A DNA stretch of 64,000 nt from Thermoactinomyces sp. DSM 45891 (GCF_900119485.1 NZ_FPJZ01000008.1:1-64000); one strand, 5' to 3'. Shown: positions 32,152 to 41,737, counted from the stretch's first letter. Notes: generated from the sequence alone by a model not told the origin. Translations and numbers: made by a program.

Positions 32152-32293
32152 CTGTTTGCCTTGGAGAATACCTTGTTTTCCAAGGCTTTTCGAGCACAGA
32201 ATTGCCATAAGGCCGCCTCTTTTTGTAAGTAGCTTCATGATATACTATGGATATATTAGAATGTTTGTTTAAATAATGAAGAAATAAGGTGTT

Positions 32294-34093
32294 ATGATCA
32301 TGACTAGGAGAAGTGTTATTAAATCCATTGCTTTATTATTTTTGTCCATTATCGCATGGCAATGGAAATGGCTTCTTTCCAAGATACAAGGACTTTTTCC
32401 AAATGCGACCTCAACCTCCTCTGTTGCTATGCCAGCAACACCTAAGTCACTACCCAGTTTTCAGGCAAAACAATTATTATACCAGTTCAAGGTAAAAGGA
32501 CAGGCACCAGCCCAGAGTTTGATTGAATTACGAAATAAAAATAACATTTTGTTCTCCAACACGATTAAGCTAAGTAAAGAAAAAAAAGCGGACTATCCAC
32601 ATGTTGTGTATTCGAAAGAACAAGATGTTTCGATTGTAACAATTGCTTTATCGCCTGAGTATGACTCCTATCCCGATTTAAAAGTGGAAGCAAAAGGAAT
32701 CCCGATTCACGATCAGAGAGTGGTTCGGCAGACAGAAGTGAAAATGATTGAAAATACTCATCCCATAGAAGGATATACTCCAAAGATTAGTTATCAGCCA
32801 GGAGAGAAAGTAGAATTTAAAGTTCATACTAAGAAAAAAGAATTTAATCTAGTAATTAGCCGATTTGGATTAGAAGAGAAAGTTCTATATCAAAAAACAG
32901 GAATAAAAGGAGAGGTGCAAAACTATCCGGCTTATGCATATAGGGAAGGATGTCATTGGCAAACTAGCTTTGAATTTACGATCCCAGAGGATTGGGAATC
33001 GGGGATGTATGCGGCCAAGGTATGGGATGAGAGTAAACGAGAATTTTATATCACATGGATTGTTCGGCCGAAACCAATGAAGGAGAAGGTAACAGCGGAA
33101 GTGAAGAAAAAGCGTATCGCTATGCTTTCTGCTACGAATACATGGCAAGCGTATAATCCTTGGGGCGGAGCTTCGTTATATACATATAAGAGAAATCCGA
33201 GGTTCCAACGATATTTACCCGATCAGATAGGCCCGAGGTTTGCGCAGTATGTAACCACACAACGTCCGAATCATGAAGGGCGTCCGGTTCCGATGCTAGG
33301 GCAAGAGCCTACCCATTTGGCGAGTGGAGAGAGATATGTGTTTGCTTGGTTTGAGCGTGAGAAGATTCCATTTGATTTATACAGCGATATGGATTTTCAT
33401 CAAAATCCTCATCTACTGGACTCATATGGCACTCTCTGCATCCAAACTCATAACGAGTACTGGACTAAGGAAATGTATGATCAACTCGAAAAATTTGTAG
33501 ACCGTGGTGGGAACTTGATTTATCTGTGTGGGAATGGTGTCTATTGGAAGATGGTTATCAATAATGATCTGATGGAAGTGCGTAAGGATAACGAAATGCA
33601 TATGTTGAATGGTGAAATGGGAGGTACTTGGAGAAGCTTGAAACGGCCAGAGTCAAGGTTATTAGGAGTGCGCTATACAACACCTGGTATCACTACCTTT
33701 GCTCCATATCGAGTCTTACATCCAGACCATTGGATTTTTGAAGGAACGGGAGTAAAAAAAGGAGATATTATGGGTAAGGAAGGTCCGAGAGGGCCTGCTT
33801 CTGGACACGAAACGGATAAACGAGATAGTCATTCACCTAAAAATGTGATTCTCCTTGCAAAAGGGCTTAATCCGGATGAAGACCCACTTCAACGGAGTGA
33901 TGGAAGTCTGCCTGTCGACACAGAAAAGGGCATGGAAGTGGGCAAGGGTGGTGGTGAAATTGTTTACTACGATCACGCTAAAGGCGGAGGCGTGTACTCA
34001 GTTGGCTCGACCACGTATGGGACTTCTATGTGGGTAGATCCCGTTTTATCAAAAATGTTGCGTAATGTGCTAAAACGCTTTACCGGATTGTAA
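32294..34093 (+). CDS. N,N-dimethylformamidase-like protein with Tat-type signal
   Basis: A 599-residue exported protein. The N-terminus 'MTRRSVIKSIALLFLSIIAW' (after MI) has a twin-arginine motif (T-R-R-S-V-I-K) and a hydrophobic stretch. From about residue 265 it resembles the large (beta) subunit of N,N-dimethylformamidase: 'SATNTWQAYNPWGGASLY', 'CIQTHNEYWTKEMYDQLEKF', 'VDRGGNLIYLCGNG'. In DMFase two Tyr and one Glu bind iron; candidate Tyr and Glu residues occur here but need alignment. Residues about 50-255 are beta-rich. The natural substrate is unknown. It stands alone with a strong terminator. Confidence 0.72.
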   Translation: MIMTRRSVIKSIALLFLSIIAWQWKWLLSKIQGLFPNATSTSSVAMPATPKSLPSFQAKQLLYQFKVKGQAPAQSLIELRNKNNILFSNTIKLSKEKKADYPHVVYSKEQDVSIVTIALSPEYDSYPDLKVEAKGIPIHDQRVVRQTEVKMIENTHPIEGYTPKISYQPGEKVEFKVHTKKKEFNLVISRFGLEEKVLYQKTGIKGEVQNYPAYAYREGCHWQTSFEFTIPEDWESGMYAAKVWDESKREFYITWIVRPKPMKEKVTAEVKKKRIAMLSATNTWQAYNPWGGASLYTYKRNPRFQRYLPDQIGPRFAQYVTTQRPNHEGRPVPMLGQEPTHLASGERYVFAWFEREKIPFDLYSDMDFHQNPHLLDSYGTLCIQTHNEYWTKEMYDQLEKFVDRGGNLIYLCGNGVYWKMVINNDLMEVRKDNEMHMLNGEMGGTWRSLKRPESRLLGVRYTTPGITTFAPYRVLHPDHWIFEGTGVKKGDIMGKEGPRGPASGHETDKRDSHSPKNVILLAKGLNPDEDPLQRSDGSLPVDTEKGMEVGKGGGEIVYYDHAKGGGVYSVGSTTYGTSMWVDPVLSKMLRNVLKRFTGL

Positions 34094-34146
34094 AAATGAA
34101 GCGATTGATTAGGTTTCATTACCTAAATCAATCGCTTCATTTTTTG
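34092..34146. terminator. Bidirectional terminator
   Basis: AAAATGAAGCGATTGATT...AATCAATCGCTTCATTTT with an inner AGG/CCT pairing; T-run on both sides. Confidence 0.9.
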
Positions 34147-34152
34147 AATGGA

Positions 34153-34650
34153 TTAGTTAGGCGATATTAGGCCTGTGTGGCTCACCAAATATTCTACATA
34201 CTGTTCCAAATAAGTTTGATCTTCTTCGTTGAACCGCTCTAATTCAGGACTATCAATATCCAAAACCCCGATTATTTCTCCTTGAAATCTCAGGGGAATT
34301 ACGATTTCTGATTTCGTTTCAGCATCACAAGCGATATGTCCCGGAAATTGATGTACGTTTGGTACGAGGATGGTTTTATTCTCGGCTACTGCTGTACCAC
34401 AGACCCCTTTTCCAACTGGGATTCGTACACAGGCTGGTTTTCCTTGAAAAGGCCCTAATACGAGTTGATCTTGCTTTCGTAAGTAGAACCCGACCCAGTT
34501 AACTTGTCCGAGGGTGTGAAAGAGATGAGCAGCACTATTCGAAAGGTTTGCTAACCAATCGGTCTCTTCCTCGATCAGATGTTGAAGTTGTTTTAGAATA
34601 AGGGGATACTGATTTTTTCGATCATGGGCTGTGATTTCAAAGGAAAACAT
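34153..34650 (-). CDS. ytsP: GAF-domain free methionine-(R)-sulfoxide reductase (YtsP)
   Basis: A 165-residue single GAF domain. Three cysteines sit at the family's redox positions ('KPACVRIPVGKGVCGTAV' and 'FPGHIACDAETKSEIVIPLR'), and 'VNWVGFYL' plus 'GVLDIDSP' are typical. The enzyme reduces free Met-R-O. In B. subtilis ytsP is adjacent to rpsD, and it is close here too. Confidence 0.88.
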   Translation of the reverse strand: MFSFEITAHDRKNQYPLILKQLQHLIEEETDWLANLSNSAAHLFHTLGQVNWVGFYLRKQDQLVLGPFQGKPACVRIPVGKGVCGTAVAENKTILVPNVHQFPGHIACDAETKSEIVIPLRFQGEIIGVLDIDSPELERFNEEDQTYLEQYVEYLVSHTGLISPN

Positions 34651-34794
34651 CTTCCATTCCTCCGTTTTGAGTTTGTATGCGAAAATATTTTAGCTTGACA
34701 GAAAAAAATTAATCTGTTCCCTTGTGAATACAGGGAATGATCGTTACAATATCTTTATCATATAGGACTTATTTAAACAATAGAGAAGGGGATT

Positions 34795-35922
34795 ATGATG
34801 CGCGACGAACGTATTACAAAACTAGCTGATATTTTAGTCAATCACTCCTGTCGAGTGAAGAAGGGCGATAACGTCTTTATTGATATGTTTGGAGACGACC
34901 GCAATCTGATTCGAGAAATTATTCAGAAAGTGTATGAGGCAGGTGGGTTTCCACATGTCCAATTAAACGACCACACTGTTACACGTGCCGTACTAATGGG
35001 GACAAGTAAAGACCACATGACACAGGTAACCGAGATACAAAAGACAATCATGAGTAAGATGGATTGTTACATAGGAATTCGTGGAGCCAATAATATCAAT
35101 GAGCTTAGTGATGTGCCAGCGGAAAACATGTCATTGTATATGCGTTTGTTTAACCAACAGGTACATTCTGAAATTCGTGTGAAGAAAACTCGCTGGGTCG
35201 TACTTCGTTATCCAAATGAATCCATGGCACAACTTGCTGGTATGAGTACAGAGCAGTTTGAGGACTTCTACTTCGAAGTATGTAATGTGGACTATAAGAA
35301 GATGGATCAGGCGATGAATCCGCTTCAAAAACGTATGGAAGACGCTGATTTGGTTGAAATTAAAGGACAAGGTACGGATTTGCGTTTCTCCATTAAAGGA
35401 ATTCCGGTTATCAAGTGTGCCGGTGAATGCAATGTTCCAGATGGCGAAGTGTATACCGCTCCTATCAAAGATTCGGTCAATGGATACATCACTTTTACAG
35501 CACCAACTCTCTATCAAGGCACGGTATTTGAAAATGTGCGCCTAGAATTTGAGAACGGAAAAATTGTAAAAGCGACAGCTAATTCTGATGCGAATACGCT
35601 GAAGCTTAATGAAATTTTAGATACAGATGAAGGCTCTCGTTTCATTGGAGAATTCGCGATTGGAGTAAATCCATCCATCTCACATCCAATGAAAGATATC
35701 TTATTTGATGAGAAGATCAATGGTAGTTTCCACTTTACACCAGGTCAAGCTTATGAGGAGGCCGATAACACGAATCGTTCTGCGATTCACTGGGATATGG
35801 TTTGTATCCAACGTCCGGAGTACGGTGGGGGAGAAATCTATTTTGATGGTGAGTTAATCCGCAAAGATGGATTATTTGTGGTCGAAGATTTAGAAGGTCT
35901 AAATCCAAATAACTTAAAGTAA
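34795..35922 (+). CDS. ampS: M29-family aminopeptidase
   Basis: 375 residues matching the AmpS/AmpT family of metallo-aminopeptidases. Metal ligands are visible in 'KCAGECNVPDGEVYTAP' (Glu), 'RFIGEFAIGVNPS' (Glu), 'GSFHFTPGQAY' (His) and 'NTNRSAIHWDMVC' (His, Asp). Cytosolic, no signal peptide. GAGAAGGGGATT precedes the ATG. It precedes an M42 peptidase, from which it is separated by a terminator. Confidence 0.93.
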   Translation: MMRDERITKLADILVNHSCRVKKGDNVFIDMFGDDRNLIREIIQKVYEAGGFPHVQLNDHTVTRAVLMGTSKDHMTQVTEIQKTIMSKMDCYIGIRGANNINELSDVPAENMSLYMRLFNQQVHSEIRVKKTRWVVLRYPNESMAQLAGMSTEQFEDFYFEVCNVDYKKMDQAMNPLQKRMEDADLVEIKGQGTDLRFSIKGIPVIKCAGECNVPDGEVYTAPIKDSVNGYITFTAPTLYQGTVFENVRLEFENGKIVKATANSDANTLKLNEILDTDEGSRFIGEFAIGVNPSISHPMKDILFDEKINGSFHFTPGQAYEEADNTNRSAIHWDMVCIQRPEYGGGEIYFDGELIRKDGLFVVEDLEGLNPNNLK

Positions 35923-35937
35923 AGTAAATCGTTATCA

Positions 35938-35980
35938 ACGACAAAGAGAATCCTCAGTTGGAGAGATTCTCTTTGTCGTA
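35938..35980 (+). terminator. Terminator between the M29 and M42 peptidase genes
   Basis: ACGACAAAGAGAATC (35938-35952) and GATTCTCTTTGTCGT (35965-35979) form a perfect 15-base stem. Confidence 0.85.
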
Positions 35981-36006
35981 TCTATTTTCATAAGGAGAGA
36001 GACAAA

Positions 36007-37047
36007 ATGACAGCTCCAATCGATCAAATTGTATCAACGATAAAAGACCTAGTACATATTCCAAGCCCAACAGGGTGGTCTACTTCTGCAATCGATTATG
36101 TAGAGAAGCGATGGCAGCAGACCCATTGGGAGATGAGACGGAATGCAAAGGGTGCACTTACCATAACCATCCCCGGAAAGGATCAAGAAGTCCATCGATT
36201 CGTAACGGCACATGTGGACACCCTTGGTGCCATGGTGAAAGAAATCAAAAGCGATGGTAAGCTCGCTTTTATGAGGATCGGAGGCTTTGGATGGTTCGCT
36301 ATCGATGGAGTCTATTGCACCGTTCATACAGAAGATGGAAAAGAAGTCCGTGGTACCATTCTTGCAACCAATCCTTCCGTACATGTAAATCCAGAAGCAG
36401 ATACAAAAAGAGAGCAACACACGATGGCTGTCCGTCTAGATGCGAAGGTTCGGAGTAGAGAGGATGTTGAACAGTTAGGGATTCAGGTGGGAGACTTTAT
36501 TACATTTGATCCAAATTATGAGGAGTCTGAGACTGGATTTATCAAAACGAGGCATTTGGATGATAAAGCGAGTGTGGCGGTGTTGATTGAATTAGTGCTC
36601 GAGATGAAGAAGCAAGGAATCGTGCTACCTCATACGACTCATATTCAAATCGGTACCTTTGAAGAAGTTGGCTTCGGTGCTAATTCCAATATTCCGGCTC
36701 AAGTGAGGGAGTTCTTGGCTGTTGATATGGGAGCAATTGGAGAAGGACAGAGTACAGATGAGTTTACCGTGTCGATTTGTGCTATGGATGGTGTAGGGCC
36801 GTATAACTACGAACTTCGTAAGAAATTAGTGAGGTTGGCAAAAGAGTACAAGATTCCGTATCAGATTGATCTGTATCCATTCTATGGTTCAGATGCAGGA
36901 GCAGCTTTAAAAGCAGGAGAAGATGTTATGCATGCCCTCATCGGCCCAGGTGTTGATGCTTCCCATGCATTTGAGCGTACTCATAGAGATTCCTTACAAG
37001 CTACCTATCAACTATTAAACAAGTATCTGGAAACAGAGTCGTTGTAA
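36007..37047 (+). CDS. M42-family metallopeptidase
   Basis: 346 residues of the M42 (glutamyl aminopeptidase/TET) family, with two-metal ligands seen in 'FVTAHVDTLGAM' (His), 'KTRHLDDKASVAVL' (Asp), 'GTFEEVGFGANSN' (catalytic Glu), 'LAVDMGAIG' (Asp) and 'GVDASHAFERTH' (His). Homologous to B. subtilis YhfE-type enzymes that form large oligomers. No signal peptide. AAGGAGAGAGAC supports the start. Confidence 0.9.
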   Translation: MTAPIDQIVSTIKDLVHIPSPTGWSTSAIDYVEKRWQQTHWEMRRNAKGALTITIPGKDQEVHRFVTAHVDTLGAMVKEIKSDGKLAFMRIGGFGWFAIDGVYCTVHTEDGKEVRGTILATNPSVHVNPEADTKREQHTMAVRLDAKVRSREDVEQLGIQVGDFITFDPNYEESETGFIKTRHLDDKASVAVLIELVLEMKKQGIVLPHTTHIQIGTFEEVGFGANSNIPAQVREFLAVDMGAIGEGQSTDEFTVSICAMDGVGPYNYELRKKLVRLAKEYKIPYQIDLYPFYGSDAGAALKAGEDVMHALIGPGVDASHAFERTHRDSLQATYQLLNKYLETESL

Positions 37048-37062
37048 AAGGCGTCGAGATTT

Positions 37063-38121
37063 TTAGGAAGCATTTATAACTTGAATTTGGTTTAGCTGAG
37101 CTTTTGTGAGAGGGCGAGTACAGTCAGGCCGATTCATTCTTCCTTTTGTTACACCAGCCCGAAATCCTCCGTCTGGAGTCGGTACGGCCACCCTGATTCC
37201 AAATACTTGGCTCACCCAATGGAAAGGGAAGCAAACGGAAATTCTGCCATCCGTCGTTCCTGCGTATTCTACAGCGGCAGCATAGTGATTCTGATCTTGT
37301 AGCCAGACAGAGCCTGAATCTCCCGCTTTTCCAACTACTCGTCGATGTCTGGTTACAATGATTTGATCCACAAATACATCCTCTCCATCTACGAGTACAT
37401 CTGTATGGACAGATCGGATGTTGCCTCTTCGAAAGCCCGTTGTCCGGCCTGTTTTGATCAAATTCATCCCTACACAACAAGAAATGAGATGCCCAGGTAC
37501 AATTATTTTTTGGCCTGTATTTCCTAAAAGATACCTTGGATCTAGAAGTCTATTTCGTCTAGGTTTTGCTAGCGCAGCATCTACATAGTTAATATCTGTT
37601 GCCGGTTCTGCGTATTGAAATAATTTTCCGATTCTGTTGATTCTTGCTCTTCCTCGATCGTAAACTCCTGGTTGATAGGTAGAGTTAGTGGCTCCTGGTC
37701 TTTCAGGAACGAGTACATGTTTATTGCTAAAAACATATAACTGTTTTGGATTAGGGAAGTTGGTAACGATAATCCCGGCTGTTCCGGCAATGGGTTCGTC
37801 TGAACTTATGCTTACTCCTCCAGGAACGGGGCGGATTCTCGTTTGATTCAGAGGCTTGGCAGCATGATGTTGAAATCTCCCGACTCGTTCGAAGAGCACA
37901 GGAATACGAGCGGGCACACCTAGCTTCGCTCTGATGGAAGATGCCATCGAGGACTGTTTCCGTGTGGAGAGGCTCTTGTCGATATAGGTAATAATACAAG
38001 CCCCCTGGGATGGCTTTTGTGGGTTGGCGTATCCGACTCCAATCGCATGCACACCCTCATTCCGTAAAATGGCCGGGGAAATCTGTTTTTTGTGTCTGAT
38101 GCAGTCCATAAAAGTGGCCAT
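37063..38121 (-). CDS. NAL1-like trypsin-fold serine protease
   Basis: A 352-residue protein without a signal peptide. An N-terminal region ('VHAIGVGYANPQKPSQGACI') is followed by a trypsin-like domain with 'YVFSNKHVLVPE' (His), 'VDAALAKP' (Asp), 'MNLIKTGRTTGFRRGNI' and 'VVGKAGDSGSVWLQ' (Ser). This order and the 'KTGRTTG' motif are seen in NAL1-like bacterial proteases. A conserved 'SCCVG' stretch is unusual. Its substrate is unknown. AAGGGAGA precedes the start. Confidence 0.78.
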   Translation of the reverse strand: MATFMDCIRHKKQISPAILRNEGVHAIGVGYANPQKPSQGACIITYIDKSLSTRKQSSMASSIRAKLGVPARIPVLFERVGRFQHHAAKPLNQTRIRPVPGGVSISSDEPIAGTAGIIVTNFPNPKQLYVFSNKHVLVPERPGATNSTYQPGVYDRGRARINRIGKLFQYAEPATDINYVDAALAKPRRNRLLDPRYLLGNTGQKIIVPGHLISCCVGMNLIKTGRTTGFRRGNIRSVHTDVLVDGEDVFVDQIIVTRHRRVVGKAGDSGSVWLQDQNHYAAAVEYAGTTDGRISVCFPFHWVSQVFGIRVAVPTPDGGFRAGVTKGRMNRPDCTRPLTKAQLNQIQVINAS

Positions 38122-38214
38122 GTAGCATTCTCCCTTCTAAAAAAACATTAAGAATGCTACAGCCTATGCGTAATCCTTTTCTCCGCCTGTGCGTTCGCCT
38201 ATCATCTGTAAATG

Positions 38215-38571
38215 TTAAGAGCTTACAATTTCAATGGTCTGTATGGAATCGATTGGTTGGCTCTTATGATCTTGATCTCTTAGATAGAGGAGAGCAGGCC
38301 CACCTTGTTTTTCTCCCAGAGGCTTTCCATCAATCGCAAAGCATAAATAGGAATGAAGAATTTCTTCGTATGAAAGGCATATTTTCTCGCCATCTCGTCG
38401 ATGGATAAGGGCAGTATGTGCACCTTCTTTTGGTTCGGCATTGATCAGAAATGGACGAAGAGCCATTCCAAGGCTACTTGGTTCGATCGTAAATCGGCGT
38501 TCGTCAAAGATCCAAACTCCCGGGTCTATATTTATAGTGAAGTTGGTATCTCCCTTTATTTGTATAATCAT
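38215..38571 (-). CDS. Hypothetical protein
   Basis: 118 residues, probably from ATG 38571 (GGGTGAT upstream), although TTG 38586 is in frame. The sequence looks all-beta or mixed ('MIIQIKGDTNFTINIDPGVW', 'FTIEPSSLGMALRPFLI', 'HTALIHRRDGEKICLSYEEI') with no transmembrane segment. No family was recognised. It is the next gene upstream of the NAL1-like protease on the same strand, 93 bases apart, and might be co-transcribed. Confidence 0.62.
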   Translation of the reverse strand: MIIQIKGDTNFTINIDPGVWIFDERRFTIEPSSLGMALRPFLINAEPKEGAHTALIHRRDGEKICLSYEEILHSYLCFAIDGKPLGEKQGGPALLYLRDQDHKSQPIDSIQTIEIVSS

Positions 38572-38741
38572 CTCTTCATCACCCAATCTCTATGGTACGT
38601 ATCTCCCTATTATATATATAAATTCTTCCTTTCTTCCAACTCCATTTTGCAAATCTACCACTTTTCGTGATAAACTAGTTTTAGCATGCACGTTGAAGAA
38701 GTACCGTACCCCGTGTGGAACGGTCGATGGGGGGCGTAGAA

Positions 38742-39020
38742 ATGACCACACCGACACAGACCGATTTAAATGCAAAGGCGCTCGAAATCCTTAGAAGTGA
38801 CGCTTCTAAGATTGAGCAGCTGATTGCGGTTCAGTTAGAACACCTAGCTCTGCCTAAGTGTCCACTTTACGAAGAAGTGATGAATATGCAGATGTTCGGG
38901 CTTTCCCGTCAAATCGATTTTGCTGTTCGCGCTGGTATGATCAATCGTGAACAAGGTCAGCAAATCATCAATGATTTAGAACGGAAATTAGCGGATTTAT
39001 TTAGTCTCATTATGCCGTAA
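38742..39020 (+). CDS. ylaN: UPF0358 protein YlaN
   Basis: 92 residues from ATG 38742, closely matching B. subtilis YlaN (93 aa): 'KALEILRSDASKIEQLIAVQ', 'CPLYEEVMNMQMFGLSRQID', 'FAVRAGMINREQGQQII'. YlaN is essential in B. subtilis under low iron and has been linked to iron sensing through Fur. The preceding GGGGGG run acts as ribosome binding site. Confidence 0.94.
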   Translation: MTTPTQTDLNAKALEILRSDASKIEQLIAVQLEHLALPKCPLYEEVMNMQMFGLSRQIDFAVRAGMINREQGQQIINDLERKLADLFSLIMP

Positions 39021-39042
39021 TGAAATTAAGTATAGAAAATAT

Positions 39043-39079
39043 CAGCCTTTGAGTATCGAACTCATAGGCTGTTTTTTTA
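39043..39079 (+). terminator. Terminator of ylaN
   Basis: AGCCTTTGAGT...ACTCATAGGCT stem with seven T. Confidence 0.85.
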
Positions 39080-39322
39080 ATTAATTTGTTCCATCTGCTG
39101 TGCTTTCCATAATGCCCGTTCGGTTTGGATTAACTCGCTTTTTAATTGGCGAATTTGATCATTTAAACGTAATTGCTCTTGGCGTGTTTGACGTGCTAAC
39201 GGCTCATCTCCACGATGAGTGGCCATTTGAAAATCGTTTTGTTTTTCTCGTTCTTTTTTTTCGAGTCGTTCGATTTCGATGTGTAGGTCTTCGATTTGAC
39301 GCTGATAGATCCAAACGGTCAT
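39077..39322 (-). CDS. Small coiled-coil protein
   Basis: 81 residues from ATG 39322 with AAGGGATGA upstream; a longer frame to 39421 runs into a terminator hairpin. Nearly all helical and charged: 'IEDLHIEIERLEKKEREKQN', 'RQEQLRLNDQIRQLKSELIQ'. No family recognised; probably an oligomerising accessory protein. Confidence 0.65.
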   Translation of the reverse strand: MTVWIYQRQIEDLHIEIERLEKKEREKQNDFQMATHRGDEPLARQTRQEQLRLNDQIRQLKSELIQTERALWKAQQMEQIN

Positions 39323-39400
39323 ATTGTCATCCCTTTCCAAATTATGTATTTTATATGTTTTTCCGTGGGGGGTGTTATTTCCTGCTAAGGTCTTATAGAA

Positions 39401-39456
39401 AAGAAAAAGGAACCGTTTCACACATCAGGGATCAAGTGTGAAACGGTTTCTTTTTG
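39401..39456. terminator. Terminator of the cation antiporter gene (bidirectional)
   Basis: GAACCGTTTCACAC (39410-39423) and GTGTGAAACGGTTTC (39436-39450), with T-rich sequence on both sides. Confidence 0.88.
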
Positions 39457-39478
39457 AATCTCTTTTATTTGTTTCACT

Positions 39479-40552
39479 CTAAACAATAAAAAATACAGTC
39501 CCTAAAATCACATATACGAGTAACAATAAAGTGCCTTCGTACCAGTTGGTAGAGCCATCTCGTGATACGGATGAGGCAATGAAGGCAGATACGGCAACAG
39601 CAGCCACTTCGTAGTTGGTAAAGACGAGATCCATAGGCCGGTTGAATAGTAGGCTGACGAATACAAGCATAGGGGCGACGAATAAGGCAATTTGTAAACT
39701 ACTGCCGATAGCGATTTCTACAGCAGCTCCCATACGGTTTTTCATTGCTAAAAAGATGGCTGCACTATGTTCAGCGGCATTCCCGATGATGGCAATGAGG
39801 AATGCACCAACAAACATCTCGGTCCAGCCCAGCGCATGTGCGACAGATTGGACGCTATGTACTAGCCATTCGGATTGAATGGCAACAAAGGTAGTGGAGA
39901 TGACGAGTACAAGGATCGAGCCCCGTTTTGACCAGATCGCATGCTCTTTATCTTCAATCCCATCCACCATACCGTCAATGGATGCACCTAGCTCGTTCCG
40001 ATGAGTGATCAAGGAAAAGATGAGCCACAAAATATAGGCGAGAATGAGGGCCACGGCGATGATCACACTAACTGTGATATCTTCCTCCGCTGTAACACGC
40101 TGGGGATCTGTTAGAAAAGCCGCTGGGACAAAGAGTGCGATGACGGCAAGCATCATGAGAGAGGCATTATGTCCAGCCAAGACAGGGTTGAAATTTTGTG
40201 TTTTGTATTTTACACCACCCATGAACATAGATAATCCTAGTACAAGTAATAGGTTTCCGATGATTGAACCCGTTATGCTCGCCTTTACCATATCAAATAG
40301 GCCCTCTTTTACGAGGAAGATGGCGATAATCAGTTCAGCAGCATTCCCAAACGTTGCATTGAGAAAGCCTCCAATTCTTTCACCCGCATAGTGTGCTACA
40401 CTTTCGGTTGCTTTTCCTAGAAGAGCTGCCCATATAAGTAATGATAAACAAGCTGTACCAAATTGTAATGGTTGAATGGAGGTATAAAAATGAGCCCAAG
40501 CACTCAATAATGTAAAGACAGCTAGTAATGGGTACCAAATTTTTTTGTTCAC
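39479..40552 (-). CDS. cax: Ca2+/H+ antiporter (CaCA family)
   Basis: 357 residues from GTG 40552 (AAAGGTGTGG upstream; GTG 40561 also in frame). About eleven membrane helices and the two CaCA alpha repeats: 'GGFLNATFGNAAELIIAIFL' and 'GAFLIAIIGNAAEHSAAIFL' with the cation-binding Glu. A central loop with 'DGIEDKEHAIW' separates the halves. It resembles B. subtilis YfkE/ChaA and exports Ca2+ in exchange for protons. Monocistronic. Confidence 0.93.
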   Translation of the reverse strand: MNKKIWYPLLAVFTLLSAWAHFYTSIQPLQFGTACLSLLIWAALLGKATESVAHYAGERIGGFLNATFGNAAELIIAIFLVKEGLFDMVKASITGSIIGNLLLVLGLSMFMGGVKYKTQNFNPVLAGHNASLMMLAVIALFVPAAFLTDPQRVTAEEDITVSVIIAVALILAYILWLIFSLITHRNELGASIDGMVDGIEDKEHAIWSKRGSILVLVISTTFVAIQSEWLVHSVQSVAHALGWTEMFVGAFLIAIIGNAAEHSAAIFLAMKNRMGAAVEIAIGSSLQIALFVAPMLVFVSLLFNRPMDLVFTNYEVAAVAVSAFIASSVSRDGSTNWYEGTLLLLVYVILGTVFFIV

Positions 40553-40786
40553 AAAATCCACACCTTTCTATGTTAGAATGAGCGATTTATCTACAAATTA
40601 GACATGTATGAATCTGGATTTTGTCATAATCTGTTGAAGTTAGTTCAAACTAAAGATGCGGATGACAGAAAATTTGTCAAAGACACAAGAAGGCTGTAGG
40701 CTTGATGTGCCTAGTATTTAAGCAGGAAAATCCAATTTTTAAGCGAAATATTGCATCATGCTAAAATTTGGAAAGGAGGGGGACAA

Positions 40787-41602
40787 ATGGAGTTTACAAG
40801 GGATACCGCCATATTTATAGATTTAGAGAATGTGTACTATGGATTAAAGAAATATCACATGGATCCAGATCATCCTGAGATACATCATAATTTATTTTTG
40901 CGCCTACAAGAGTATTATGGGAAGGATTCCATTCGTATGATGGAAGCATATGCCGACTTTGAACAGATGGATCTGTCAATGATGAGCTTGCAGAAGAAAC
41001 GAGTACACGTAAACCAAGTTTATGGAAATGGTCGTGAAGGCAAGGAAAGAAAAAATGCAGCAGATATCCAACTTTGTTTAGATGCGATGGAGGTGCTGTA
41101 CCAAATTCCTGAGATCACAACCTTTGTAATTGTCAGTGCGGATCAGGATATGATTCCACTCTTAGATCGTCTATGGTCAAAAGGGAAAAAAGTGGAGTTG
41201 TTTAGTTTGTGGGATGAGAGTTTATCGAAATCATCACAGATTCAAGAGTTCTGTGATCAGTCACACAATATCCTGGAGTTCATTAATATTGAAAAGATGA
41301 ATGACTACACGCAAATCGATCGTATTATGCACAATGCCGTATTGCAAATTTACGAGTGGTATCGAGATCCAAATAATATCGGCAAGAGTTATGGTAGTAC
41401 TTGGATTAAGAACGACTTAGCCAGAAAGTTTAGTCTGAGTGAATTAGAATCGAACCACTTATTTACTCGATTAGTAAAAGGGAAATATCTTCTTCCTTAT
41501 GAAATTGAGATTGATGAAAAGATCTTTTACGGGTATAAAGTAAATCTTACACATCCACAGGTTCAGATGATTGTAAAGATCGCAGGATATAAAGTTAGTT
41601 AA
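40787..41602 (+). CDS. NYN-domain (LabA/DUF88-like) protein
   Basis: 271 residues from ATG 40787 after AAAGGAGGGGG. Residues about 5-170 form an NYN (PIN-like) nuclease fold: 'AIFIDLENVYYGLKK' (first Asp), 'KNAADIQLCLDAMEVLYQI' (second acidic pair) and 'VIVSADQDMIPLLDRLWSKG' (third acidic pair). The C-terminal about 90 residues are helical and could be a winged-helix or OST-HTH-like domain. NYN domains are predicted or known RNases. The acidic residues are intact, so activity is plausible. The 230 bases upstream hold no other feature recognised. Confidence 0.82.
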   Translation: MEFTRDTAIFIDLENVYYGLKKYHMDPDHPEIHHNLFLRLQEYYGKDSIRMMEAYADFEQMDLSMMSLQKKRVHVNQVYGNGREGKERKNAADIQLCLDAMEVLYQIPEITTFVIVSADQDMIPLLDRLWSKGKKVELFSLWDESLSKSSQIQEFCDQSHNILEFINIEKMNDYTQIDRIMHNAVLQIYEWYRDPNNIGKSYGSTWIKNDLARKFSLSELESNHLFTRLVKGKYLLPYEIEIDEKIFYGYKVNLTHPQVQMIVKIAGYKVS

Positions 41603-41737
41603 GAAGATTTTTGTAGAAATAACATGAAATGGTTCTCTCTTCTTTTCAAAGACCCTGTATGCTACAATAAAGAAACGAGAGTGAAAACTCTAACTTGTTA
41701 TGGTTACTATCTATGTATGGTCACAGGGGTGTCTTTT

